Shown one piece after another: positions 41,517-49,361 of a stretch of 51,948 bases of DNA. Numbering within the stretch: position 1 is the stretch's first letter; each line of letters begins with the position of its first letter. The notes beneath the pieces were generated by a model. It worked only from the letters and a program-made list of their open reading frames with translations. It had not been told where the DNA came from and searched no databases. A program made the translations under genes and the position numbers. Origin of the DNA: Acidobacteriota bacterium (GTDB taxonomy: Bacteria > Acidobacteriota > Terriglobia > Bryobacterales > Bryobacteraceae); NCBI GenBank assembly GCA_026394015.1, contig JAPKZA010000286.1, positions 1 through 51,948 on the forward strand, given 5' to 3'.

Positions 41517-41539
41517 GCTATGCCGCCCCGCTGCATAGC
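41517..41539. promoter_or_regulatory. Perfect inverted repeat between the Spy-like and ECF sigma genes
   Basis: GCTATGC and GCATAGC, seven-base perfect arms, are separated by CGCCCCGCT. It lies 16 bases before the Spy-like start and 87 bases before the sigma-factor start. No T-run follows, so an operator or a 5'-leader hairpin is more likely than a terminator. It does not resemble the GTAAA direct repeat of enterobacterial CpxR sites. Confidence 0.4.
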
Positions 41540-41625
41540 CCTCCATTGCAAAGAATTGTGAATGGCCTGCTCCCCTCGGGGGATTTCGCTCCCTCCTCCG
41601 ACTCGTATCATGAAGAGACGTTCGC

Positions 41626-42195
41626 TTGCCGGTTACCCTCCCCACTACGCTCGACTCCGATCTTGCTCTCGCGCAAGCCGTCGTCGCGCGCGACCGCAAG
41701 GCCGCCGCCGAGTTCGTCCAAACGCACTCCGACCCGCTCTATCGCTATGTCCGTTCCCGCCTCCAACCCCGTTTTGAGTTCGTCGACGACATCGTCCAGG
41801 AAGTCTTCTTAACCGCCTGGAAATCGCTCCCCCGCTACCGTGGCGAGGCTCCCCTTCGCTCCTGGCTCCTCGGCATCGCCCGGCATAAGGTCGAAGACCA
41901 CTACCGCGAGCGACTCCGCAACCTCCCCCTCCCCGACGACGCCGAAGACACTCTCCCCCTCTCCGGCCCCGACCTCGACGCCACCCTCGACCAAGCCCGC
42001 GCCCAGCAGGCCGCCGGTAAAATCTTAACCGCTTTGCCCGAAGTTTACCGACTCGTCCTTCTTTGGCGTTACTGGGAGCACCGCTCGGCCGAAGAGATGG
42101 CTGAGCGAACCGGTAAAACGCCGAAAGCAATCGAACGCCTCCTGGCCCGAGCCCGCCAGGAGTTCCGTGTCCTCTGGCTCACCCCATCCGTATGA
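41626..42195 (+). CDS. ECF-family RNA polymerase sigma factor
   Basis: The 189-residue protein has the two sigma regions of extracytoplasmic-function factors. Region 2 (about 25-95) contains the core-binding and -10 recognition stretch FVDDIVQEVFLTAWKSLPRY followed by RSWLLGIARHKVEDHYR. Region 4 (about 128-180, VYRLVLLWRYWEHRSAEEMA, then KTPKAIERLLARARQEF) reads the -35. No domain is added at the end. The start is a TTG. The stop overlaps by four bases the start of a small Cys-containing protein that may control it. It is divergent from the CpxRA-like operon, another envelope-response unit. Confidence 0.92.
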   Translation: MPVTLPTTLDSDLALAQAVVARDRKAAAEFVQTHSDPLYRYVRSRLQPRFEFVDDIVQEVFLTAWKSLPRYRGEAPLRSWLLGIARHKVEDHYRERLRNLPLPDDAEDTLPLSGPDLDATLDQARAQQAAGKILTALPEVYRLVLLWRYWEHRSAEEMAERTGKTPKAIERLLARARQEFRVLWLTPSV

Positions 42196-42518
42196 ATGAC
42201 GACCTTTGGTTGGAACAACTCGCCGATATGCCCCTAGAAGAATCGATCCTCGCCCCCTCGTGCCTCAAATCCCGCGTCTACTCCGCCCTCATCGTCGCCG
42301 CCGAAGCCGAAGGCCCCCTGCTGCCCCTTACCGACACCAAACAAGCCGGACGCGGTCTCTGCGTCTTCGAACACCTCGTCCAGATTCTCCCGTCCCCCGA
42401 CGCTGTCCAGTCGTTTCAGTACTGCAAAATCTGCCACGCCCGCGTCCTCGGCGAACGCGTCGAAAAGGCCCCCATCTTCTGGCCCTGCTGCCCCTACTCC
42501 GAATTCCAAAACCGCTAA
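42192..42518 (+). CDS. Small cysteine-containing protein, possible sigma-factor partner
   Basis: The 108-residue protein overlaps the sigma factor stop (ATGA), so it is made with it. There is no signal peptide or membrane helix. The first half is acidic and helical (MNDDLWLEQLADMPLEESIL). The second holds a Cys near 57 (GLCVFEHLV), a CxxCH (CKICH) near 78 and a Cys pair (WPCCPYSEF) near 99. The cysteines could bind zinc, as in ZAS-type anti-sigma factors, but the order differs from the classical HxxxCxxC. A cytoplasmic anti-sigma or redox switch is an inference; no family was recognised. Confidence 0.65.
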   Translation: MNDDLWLEQLADMPLEESILAPSCLKSRVYSALIVAAEAEGPLLPLTDTKQAGRGLCVFEHLVQILPSPDAVQSFQYCKICHARVLGERVEKAPIFWPCCPYSEFQNR

Positions 42519-42868
42519 CCCAAGCCTCTTGCGGGCTCTCTCTGGGAATCCATCTCCGACACGGCGACCGGTTAGGGAACTGTTTTATGGTCGGCTTTGC
42601 CGTTCATCGTAACCTAATCCTTTCAACTTCCCAGAACGGGACTTCCGGCGCGCTAACTTCCGGATAGCGCGTGATCCGCCCCTGAAGCCATCCGCTTGCT
42701 CCGTTGCCTAGTCTTCCCGCGGTCGCGAGGAGCAGCGGTTCAGAGAGACCCATGATCTAATGAGTCTCTGTATTCCACTTTGTCAGTGATCCGCTGGCTT
42801 TCCGTTCAGCGGTGCCGGTGTCGCAGCCAGAGGACGATCCGTACGAAACTCTTAAGGAGAAGAAACAT
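42519..42868. other. 350-base stretch without a gene
   Basis: No credible coding frame, tRNA or terminator is seen. Base composition is visibly less C-biased than the flanking genes on the left, which marks the beginning of the decayed accessory region. The last 20 bases hold the AAGGAG ribosome site of the next gene. A purine-rich stretch at 42727-42756 is not a recognised element. Confidence 0.5.
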
Positions 42869-44282
42869 ATGAGACGGCGCGAGTTGGTTCGGGGAGCGAT
42901 GGCGGCGGCCGCCAAAAGCTGCTTGGCGGGACAGGCGCCCGCGTCCGGCGCCGCTCGGCTTGACCGATTCGGTGGCTGGACAGGTAGGCGATTCGATGCC
43001 AGCGGCTTTTTTCGCATTGAGAAAAACGAGCGATGGTGGCTCGTAACTCCGGAGGGAAACGCCTTCCTGAGTTTTGGGTTCAATCATTTGACCCCCAACT
43101 TCTGGCAGCAGCCGTACAATCGCGCTGCATGGAAGCGAGTGCTCCGTCTGACGACCCTCGAAGGTCCCAGCTTTACCGCCGCTCTGAAGTCTTGGGTGCT
43201 GAAGACTTGTGGTGAGTACGGTTTCAATACCGTCGGCGTCCACAATGCGCTGGAGGTGATGAATCGCCCCCAAGCGTCGCTACCCTACATGCTGCCGATC
43301 ACTTTCGTCGACATTCCCCATTGGAAAACCGATGTTCCCGACGAAGACTTCGTGGACGTGTTTTCGCCAGAATTCGCTCGGCACTGCGACCGATTGGGCG
43401 CGGAGATGGCCGGTCCCGCAAAGCACGATCCATTCCTGCTCGGCTATACGATGACCGACTGCCCCCTATTTACGGAGGAGGATTGCCGGGAGCGGCCCGA
43501 CACGATTGGCGGGGCCGAGCGTGGACCGCGGATCGGTTGGCCCCGCCGGCTGCGCAACCTCGGCGCGGAAGCACCTGGAAAGCAGGCGTACACCGTGACA
43601 ATGCGAGATCTCTATCGCAACGAGATCGCTGATTTCAATCGCACGTATGGCAGCAGCTTTGACTCCTTCAACGCGCTTGCCTCGGCCAAGCGATGGCGAC
43701 CGCAAACAGATCTTTCCAACGGCAACGAGACCCGTGACAACGTCGAGTTTCTCAAACGCGTCGTCGCACAATACTACCAAACGGCACGCGATGCCATTCG
43801 CCGGCACGACCCGAATCACCTGTTCGTCGGTGACAAACTCAACGCGAATACCGACGCCATGGACACCCTCTTGCCGGTCACCAGCCGGTTCACTGACGTC
43901 GTCATGTACCAAATGTATGGTCGATACGAGGTGCAAAAGCCCGGGTTGGATCGATGGGCAAACATCGCCAATCGGCCGATCATCAACGGGGACGCGGCAT
44001 TCACGATGATTTCGGAGCACATGCCGCGGCCCTGGTCCAATTGCGGACAGCTTCACACAACGGGCGGAGTGGACAGAAGAGTTTTTCCGCGCCGCGTTTG
44101 CACGTCCAGAGTTTGTGGGCTGGCACTACTGCGGGTTGATCGACGCCCCGAACCTCATCCCGCGAAAGCAGGCCCGCCAGCACTCGGGGCTGATCGACCG
44201 GTACGGCGAGCCCTATCCCGCGCTCAAGAAAGTAGTCCAGAAATGCAGCGGGGAGATGTATCAGATTGCGTCAAAGGCCTGA
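42869..44282 (+). pseudogene. Agarase-like exported glycoside hydrolase, frameshifted near the end
   Basis: ATG 42869 follows AAGGAG and starts a twin-arginine-type leader (MRRRELVRGAMAAAA). Then comes a TIM-barrel-like protein with FFRIEKNERWWLVTPEGNAF, LSFGFNHLTP, FLLGYTMTDCPLFTEED, and PNHLFVGDKLNAN, a pattern I associate with agarase-like enzymes. The frame breaks near 44050-44058: it runs HMPRPWSNCGQ, then a different frame continues with QRAEWTEEFFRAAFARPEFV, GWHYCGLIDAPNL and ends at TGA 44282. One extra base explains it. The last 75 residues are therefore lost unless this is a sequencing error. A second, similarly broken relative is convergent at 44638-45790. Confidence 0.7.
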
Positions 44283-44637
44283 TGAGGTGCCGGAACCAAC
44301 CGTCGGGGACGCTCGAATTCGGCGGCCATCCCCAGGTTGACGGCTGCTTTCACGATGCGGATCGGCGCGGCGCCGCAAAAGGGAACATCGATGCCGCCCT
44401 GGTTCGTGAATCGTCCGTGGCGCGTTTCTGTCGAACAGCAGCCGTCGTTCCGGACAAATTCGCCACCATGCGCCGGCATCTCCAGGCTCCGCGGTGGCGG
44501 GCCTGGTCCGGATGCGCCGCTGCGGGAGAAAGGGGTTCGAGCCGCCCCCCTCCCGAAGTCACGCGTGCCGCCCGCAATGCCACCGCCTGGCGGGAACACG
44601 GGTTAGCCGGGAATCCGGCGGCGCCGTTTTCTCGTGC
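44283..44637. other. 355-base stretch between two convergent pseudogenes
   Basis: No gene could be recognised. On the minus strand a short open segment (about 44300-44410) encodes RFTNQGGIDVPFCGAAPIRI followed by VKAAVNLGM, which has a protein-like character. It lacks a start and family, so it may be a fragment of a lost gene. No terminator hairpin with a T-run is visible. Confidence 0.4.
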
Positions 44638-45790
44638 TCAGGCAAGTTCCTTACGGAAACGGGACAGCGCCGCCTGGTTCGCCCGAGCCATCGCCGCAAC
44701 GTGCGGTTCCAATCGGTTCTGTGCGTCCCGGAAGCCATAGCGCCGGGTGTTGTTCTTTAAATAGGCCCCGCAGAGGTGATAGCCAACGCAAGCACGCACG
44801 TCGAGTAGGCTATTGAGCGTCTCGGCATACACGGCCGTATCATGCGTCCGGTCTTCTCGCGGTGGCCAAGTGGGTGTGAACGGCTTGGCCCAGTGCGCCG
44901 CATCAGCCAGCAGCACCGGCTTGCCGGAGAAACTCGCCCAACGCTCCAGCGTGGCGCGAATATCGGCAGGCGGCGAGAAGCATTGGAAGCTCAAGACATC
45001 GACGAATGGCAGTGCGGCGCGCACCACTTCTTCGGGCAACGGCGCGCGGGCCTCGTAGCGATCGCCCAGGATCAGGTGGTTTGGATCGTAGCGGCGAATG
45101 GCCTGATGCAGCGTGCGGTAGTAATGTGTCGCCAGGCGCGCCAACTCAGCGCGGCCCGTTGCCGTAGCCAACTCCTTGGCGTCGAACAGCGCCCCGCGCC
45201 ACGCGTTATCGGGTTTGGTATGCACCCACACCGGGCAGTCTGTGTAGAAGTAGCCGATGAGCCGCGGATCGTCGCGGAAGCGGACACATTGATCGCGCGC
45301 CACGTAGTCGCACCACTCGGCGAACCCCGGTTTGTCGAGCTTCGGGAGCCGGGTCTCGATTTCCCACTGGTGCGATTCGATAAACGGCAGCAGATGCCCA
45401 TACGGCATATTCAGCAGGCGATACTCCTCCGGAGTAAAGCTGCGAGAATGGCGATGGTGCTGGTCACTGATCGACACGAACTCCTGAACCCAGCCCACCG
45501 AAGTTAAAGCCCCAAGCCAGCAGATCGGCGCGCACCGCCTTCAGCCAGCGCTGAGCATCATCGCCGAACTCCCGGTGCCAGGTATCGTCGGTACGCAACG
45601 GAGCCGAATCAATATGATTCATGCCGATCGAGAAGAATGGCCGTCCAGCCGGGTTCACGAAGCATTGACGTCCTTTTACCGCTCCGATGCGATAGAACGC
45701 ACCCTTGCCCATGGCCGCCAGCGGGAGGGTGCCGAGCAGATGGCGTCGGGAAAACCGGTGTATCTTCCTGTGCTCAAATGAAACGTTCAT
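44638..45790 (-). pseudogene. Agarase-like exported glycoside hydrolase, frameshifted near the start
   Basis: ATG 45790 opens a twin-arginine-type leader (IHRFSRRHLLGTLPLAAMG) and then GAFYRIGAVKGRQCFVNPAG, RPFFSIGMNHID, the same opening as the paralogue at 42869. The frame breaks in the CCC run at 45494-45496. The first frame reads AWGFNFGG and stops after VRVDQ, and the second continues WVQEFVSISDQHH to the end (LIGYFYTDCPVWVHTKPDN, PNHLILGDRYEAR, GYHLCGAYLKNN). Removing one G restores a single protein of about 383 residues. Both paralogues are broken by single-base indels, one early and one late. Confidence 0.7.
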
Positions 45791-45945
45791 CCAGCTCAGT
45801 ATATGTGGGCGGCGATTTACTCGGGGTTAGCTCCCCGCCGGCGGCATCGAGTGAGGGCATCCGCCCGGTTTGTCGGCTACCCGGAAGTTGTCCGGGCGCC
45901 GTTCGCAGTCACCGGCTTCTCGAACGGCTGGCCGCGCAAGCTGCC

Positions 45946-46335
45946 GATACAGTCCGCGCGGCCAATGGCGTCGTTGAAGGAACCGCAAGTCCCGCCACCC
46001 AAGTCCGCATGTTCCGCTGAGTTCCTTTCGCGCAGCCTCCGGTGGGCGCCCTGCGGTGGAAGGACCCGCAGCCTCTTCAAAAATGGACCGGCGTGCGCAA
46101 AACCGTCCAGTTCGGGCCGCGTTGCGCACAGCGCCCGGTCTTTGGTGATAGGAACTTCCGTTCGAACGGCATGGGCGAGGATTGCCTGTACCTCAACATT
46201 TGGACGCCGGGCACAAACGCGCACAATGCGGTGTCGATTTGGGAGGGCGGGCCGAACGTCAAGCTCCCGGGGCTTAGCGTCTACCTAACGGGCGTCACCC
46301 CGCTTGACCACACGTTGGAATTCGAAGCGGTTTAA
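45946..46335 (+). pseudogene. Type B carboxylesterase, N-terminal remnant with in-frame stop
   Basis: The segment reads DTVRAANGVVEGTASPATQV, RMFR, then TGA at 46018, then VPFAQPPVGALRWKDPQPLQ, FGPRCAQRPV, FRSNGMGEDCLYLNIWTPG. This is the well-known start of type B carboxylesterases, in which the stop replaces the Gly of FRG-x-PFA. After LYLNIWTPG the similarity is lost; about 40 unrelated residues follow to a TAA. The catalytic domain with the nucleophile Ser is absent, so this is a dead stump. There is no intact start or signal peptide upstream. Confidence 0.65.
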
Positions 46336-46402
46336 TGGGGCGGGCGCACATCCATCGCCGCAAAAGATCACAGTCCACGGTGTGATCGGAAGCGAAGCGA
46401 TG

Positions 46403-46723
46403 CTAGCGGTTGATCGGATGTTGTTCAGACCAACTCGGTTGCCACCGGAGGTCAGGGTGCCGACTCGTAGCGCGTGGTGCGCAAGTCCCCGACCTGACGG
46501 TCACGAGGGAGCTGGACGCGATTGCGAACACCTCATCGCGCACCAAGTGGAGACAAACGCTCGCGGGTGCGGCTTTGTCGAAGTAGAACGCGTTCGCCGC
46601 TTCGACACAGTTCCACCGCAGTTCAGCGCTTGAGTCGGCTTGCGTGAAAGTGCTCTCAGTCAGGCACTCGTCGCACCGTCCGCCAACTGCCTCCTTCACT
46701 ACCTCGAAGACGAGTTCACCCAT
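46403..46723 (-). CDS. HicB-like antitoxin, C-terminus probably extended by decay
   Basis: GGAG stands four bases before ATG 46723. The first 70 residues (ELVFEVVKEAVGGRCDECLT, FTQADSSAELRWNCVEAANA, VCLHLVRDEVFAIA) match the small HicB-like proteins that have a strand-rich half-fold ending in H-x-V-R-D-E. Family members stop near this point and overlap a hicA toxin gene. Here the frame runs on for about 36 low-complexity residues to 46403 through what looks like the ruined toxin gene. It may still be expressed, but with no intact partner. Confidence in the family is moderate. Confidence 0.55.
   Translation of the reverse strand: MGELVFEVVKEAVGGRCDECLTESTFTQADSSAELRWNCVEAANAFYFDKAAPASVCLHLVRDEVFAIASSSLVTVRSGTCAPRATSRHPDLRWQPSWSEQHPINR
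46453..46511 (-). pseudogene. Gutted hicA toxin remnant
   Basis: Downstream of the HicB-like gene, two short pieces resemble the ends of HicA toxins. LPRDRQVGDL (46511-46482) is like the opening L-P-R-D-x-S-G-x-D-L, and in another frame HHALRVGTL (46479-46453) is like the closing HH-x-P-L-K/R-x-G-T-L. The roughly 40 residues between them, including the RNA-binding middle, are missing. The matches are short, so this call is tentative. Confidence 0.35.
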
Positions 46724-46889
46724 ACCACTCCATCGAAACGGCTCTGACCCAACATCACGCCATCGGTAAACCGAAGCACGAAGCCACGCTCGGTGGGTCG
46801 TAAGCCGACGGTCCGTTCGGCGATCAGGTGCCTTCCTCGATAGAAACCGCAAAGTCGCGATAGCAAGAGCCCGGCGGGCGGGCGTCCGT

Positions 46890-47546
46890 CTAGAACTCTC
46901 GCAAAAACCCAAACATGTTCTGAAAGTTCGCCAAGTTCCGCTTCCCCCGCGGAACCAACTCCCGGCTATACGGATTCGCCGATACGTTCTCCCAAAAGCT
47001 ATACCGAAACCGCCAACCCTCTTTGAACCGAAAGTCCATCCCCACCGCCGTCCGCCAATGCACCCGCGTCAACGAAAATCGTTCCGGCGGCAACACCACC
47101 CGCCCCTTCGACACCACTACCTCCCCCGCCGCCGAACTAGCGTTCACCATCCCCAGCCCGCCCAGCACATACGGACGAAACCGGCTGCTCCGCGGCCGAA
47201 AGTAAATCAACCCCTCCCCCGTCACCACGCTCTGCCGACTGCTCCGCTTCTGTTCAAACGTCGCCTCCTGCCCCCCCTCGATCCGCGTGCCCGTAAACTG
47301 CAACGGGTTGCTGTTCCAGGCATAACTCCCCTGCGTACTCAAATACTCCCGCCAATGCCGACCCACAAAGAGCTGCACCGCTGGCCCATTCTCCGGCTTA
47401 TAGAGCGAGATCGCCGTCGAACTCCCGTTAATCACTGTCTGCCCGTCCGCCGAGATCGTCGAAAATCCCGCCGTCCCGCCCGCATACCACTGCCCGTAGC
47501 TCACCGCCGTCACACCCATCAACAAACCAATTCCCCGTAAACTCAT
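46890..47546 (-). CDS. Outer-membrane beta-barrel protein (OmpA/OprG-like fold)
   Basis: From ATG 47546 the 218-residue product has a short leader (MSLRGIGLLMGVTAVSYGQ) and then alternating strands (WYAGGTAGFSTISADGQ, YVLGGLGMVNASSA, WRTAVGMDFRFKEGWRFRYS). It ends in Phe (FLREF), the C-terminal signal of outer-membrane barrels. An eight-strand barrel of the type often annotated as outer membrane beta-barrel protein is likely. GGAG lies only two bases from the ATG. It is divergent from the beta-helix gene; the shared gap carries a palindrome. Confidence 0.72.
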   Translation of the reverse strand: MSLRGIGLLMGVTAVSYGQWYAGGTAGFSTISADGQTVINGSSTAISLYKPENGPAVQLFVGRHWREYLSTQGSYAWNSNPLQFTGTRIEGGQEATFEQKRSSRQSVVTGEGLIYFRPRSSRFRPYVLGGLGMVNASSAAGEVVVSKGRVVLPPERFSLTRVHWRTAVGMDFRFKEGWRFRYSFWENVSANPYSRELVPRGKRNLANFQNMFGFLREF

Positions 47547-47593
47547 TTCTCCATTCTGCGGGGGATTTCTCTCCATGTCACGACCTACTCAAC

Positions 47594-47605
47594 GGAAGCG
47601 CTTCC
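47594..47605. promoter_or_regulatory. LacI-family-operator-like palindrome GGAAGCGCTTCC
   Basis: A perfect 12-base palindrome with the central GCGC and flanking A/T pattern common to LacI/GalR-family operators (compare TGGGAGCGCTCCCA of CelR/CebR). It lies in the 86-base gap between the divergent barrel and beta-helix genes. No LacI-type regulator is encoded in the window, so the regulator would be elsewhere. Confidence 0.45.
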
Positions 47606-47632
47606 AAAATTCTTCCTCCTAAGGCAAACGAC

Positions 47633-48391
47633 ATGACAAGAACTTTCTTCGCGCTTCCTCTGCTCGCCGTAGCACTCCTAGCCCAGCCCCCAGGCATCCG
47701 TACCATCGGCTCGCCCACGGTCATTGACCAGTCCGGTTCCTACATGCTGACGAGCAACCTCTTCACGAACTCGAGCACCGGAGCCGGCATCACCATCACC
47801 GCCAGCGACGTCACCCTCGACCTCAACGGCCAAACCATCACCGGCCCCGGCAACGGCTCCCACGCCGGCATCCGCATCATCGGCGCTCAAAACGTCACCG
47901 TCAAAAACGGCAACGTCACCGGCACCATCATGGGCGTGATGATCAATAACTCGTCCAACGTCCGCGTAGATGGCCTCTCAATTCGCGGCTTCGGCCTCGC
48001 CGTCTCCGCCCCCCCGCCCGAAATCGGCATTCTCATCCTGCAGTCCCGCAACGTCGTCATCTCGCGCAATGCCATCTTCAACGTCGGCCTCGGCATCTTC
48101 GTCCGTGGCAGCCGCGCCTTCGGCAACCGCATCGAAGACAACACCCTGACGGCGATGTCTAACGGCGTCTTCGGCATCTGCTACAACCCCGCCGACGACG
48201 ATCCCGGCGCCCCCAAAGGCGACCTGATCAAAGGAAACCTCATCCGCGGTTTCCCCACCTCCATTCAAATCAACAGCCGCGCCGACTACAACGTCATCGA
48301 CGGCAACACCCTCATCTACCGGGTCGCCGCTCTCGAAAACCCCAACCCGACCAACATCGCGATGAACAACCGCATGGCTCAAATCCAGTAG
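47633..48391 (+). CDS. Exported right-handed parallel beta-helix protein
   Basis: The 252-residue protein has a signal peptide (MTRTFFALPLLAVALLAQ) and repeating coils of about 22 residues: GITITASDVTLDLNGQTITG, GIRIIGAQNVTVKNGNVTG, VMINNSSNVRVDGLSIRGFG, GILILQSRNVVISRNAIFNV, and so on. N/V/I ladder positions are clear. This is the PbH1/NosD-like fold found in polysaccharide-binding or lyase proteins. No obvious catalytic Lys/Arg/Asp set was seen. Six or so coils make a short helix, so a binding role is possible. A LacI-type operator-like palindrome lies upstream. Confidence 0.8.
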   Translation: MTRTFFALPLLAVALLAQPPGIRTIGSPTVIDQSGSYMLTSNLFTNSSTGAGITITASDVTLDLNGQTITGPGNGSHAGIRIIGAQNVTVKNGNVTGTIMGVMINNSSNVRVDGLSIRGFGLAVSAPPPEIGILILQSRNVVISRNAIFNVGLGIFVRGSRAFGNRIEDNTLTAMSNGVFGICYNPADDDPGAPKGDLIKGNLIRGFPTSIQINSRADYNVIDGNTLIYRVAALENPNPTNIAMNNRMAQIQ

Positions 48392-48400
48392 CTAGCCGCG

Positions 48401-48443
48401 CAAAAATAGAAGCCGGTTCAAGGTCTCACCACCACCGGCTTCT
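48401..48443 (-). terminator. Intrinsic terminator of the cyanophycinase-like gene
   Basis: Read on the minus strand, perfect ten-base arms AGAAGCCGGT and ACCGGCTTCT flank a 16-base loop and are followed by ATTTTTG, a usable T-run. The first arm lies within the last codons of the cyanophycinase-like gene. The same hairpin could also serve the convergent beta-helix gene, but there it has no T-run. Confidence 0.65.
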
Positions 48444-49299
48444 GATCCCCAATCCCCAACTTCTCCACCCGCCGCGTCTTCATGTTGTACACATCTCCCG
48501 CCGAAAGCACAAAGTACGATTTCTCCCAGGGTTCATGCACCCGCGTCGCGTCGTGAATCGTCACCTTCCACTTCCCCATCACCTCGAACCGATCCCCCGT
48601 CACGATAATCGCCGTCGCCTCGGATAGCCCAATCCCAATAAACTCCGGCATCTTCTTCATCACCGGAATCAGATCATCCCACCGGTTCCGCGTGTTTAAG
48701 TGCTGGTCAATCGCGGACTTGCGCAAAAACGCAAACGCCTTCTGATGCGACGGCTCCGGAGACATCATAATGTTCGGTCCCGCAATCGCGCCGCGCACCA
48801 GATAGTCGCCCTGGATCGTAGCTCCAGCCGACGATCCACCAATCACCCCGCCCCGCTCCAGCACCTTGTGGAACTCGCGATACGTCAGCGTGTGCGCATA
48901 AGAGTCGACGATGTTCCACTGCCGCCCGCCGTTGAACCATACCCCGCTCGCATCCCGCAACGTCTTGGCGAACTCTTCCGTATCCGCCACTTTCGGATCA
49001 TGCGTGTGCAGCATGTGGACATTCGTGCAGCCGAGCTTCTTCCATGAAGCCAGAATCTGCTCTTCCTTGAACACTTGGATCGTGCCATCGGCATTGCGAT
49101 TCCCCCCGGCCGTCGGCACGATAATGATCTTCGCGGAAAGTCCGCCCGCCTTGTTGATGAAGGTCTCGGAAATGCCCGTCCCATTGTGGTTGCCGCCGCC
49201 AACAATGACGAGGGTGCCCTTGGCCGGTCCATACTCCGGCGCCTCCTGAGCAAGTGCAGTCGTCAAGCAAGCGAGGGAGAGGACCAGGAACCGAAGCAT
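48418..49299 (-). CDS. Cyanophycinase-like peptidase (family S51), exported
   Basis: The 293-residue protein has a signal peptide (MLRFLVLSLACLTTALAQ) from ATG 49299, with GAAG eight bases before it; ATG 49305 is an alternative. The S51 core is present: GTLVIVGGGNHNGTG, IIIVPTAGGN, VWFNGGRQWNIVDSYAHT, and the nucleophile Ser in GVIGGSSAGATIQGDYL. Cyanophycinases cut multi-L-arginyl-poly-L-aspartate; family members with signal peptides are found in non-cyanobacteria and are thought to scavenge this or related isoaspartyl polymers. No cyanophycin synthetase is in the window. It ends in a good terminator. Confidence 0.88.
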   Translation of the reverse strand: MLRFLVLSLACLTTALAQEAPEYGPAKGTLVIVGGGNHNGTGISETFINKAGGLSAKIIIVPTAGGNRNADGTIQVFKEEQILASWKKLGCTNVHMLHTHDPKVADTEEFAKTLRDASGVWFNGGRQWNIVDSYAHTLTYREFHKVLERGGVIGGSSAGATIQGDYLVRGAIAGPNIMMSPEPSHQKAFAFLRKSAIDQHLNTRNRWDDLIPVMKKMPEFIGIGLSEATAIIVTGDRFEVMGKWKVTIHDATRVHEPWEKSYFVLSAGDVYNMKTRRVEKLGIGDQKPVVVRP

Positions 49300-49339
49300 T
49301 TGCATAGCTTCGCACAATGCCCGCGACAGCAACAATTGA

Positions 49340-49345
49340 TATAAA
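49340..49345 (+). promoter_or_regulatory. -10-like TATAAA before the small hypothetical gene
   Basis: TATAAA followed by T lies 16 bases before ATG 49362. It lies between two possible starts of the downstream gene (49317 and 49362), which favours the later one. No good -35 was found. Confidence 0.35.
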
Positions 49346-49361
49346 TAGAGTACGCTCCCCG

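Noticed and set aside
42423-42437. CKICH in the small sigma-partner protein as a c-type haem site
   Set aside because: The protein has no signal peptide or membrane helix, so it would not reach the periplasm where haem is attached. Metal binding is more likely.
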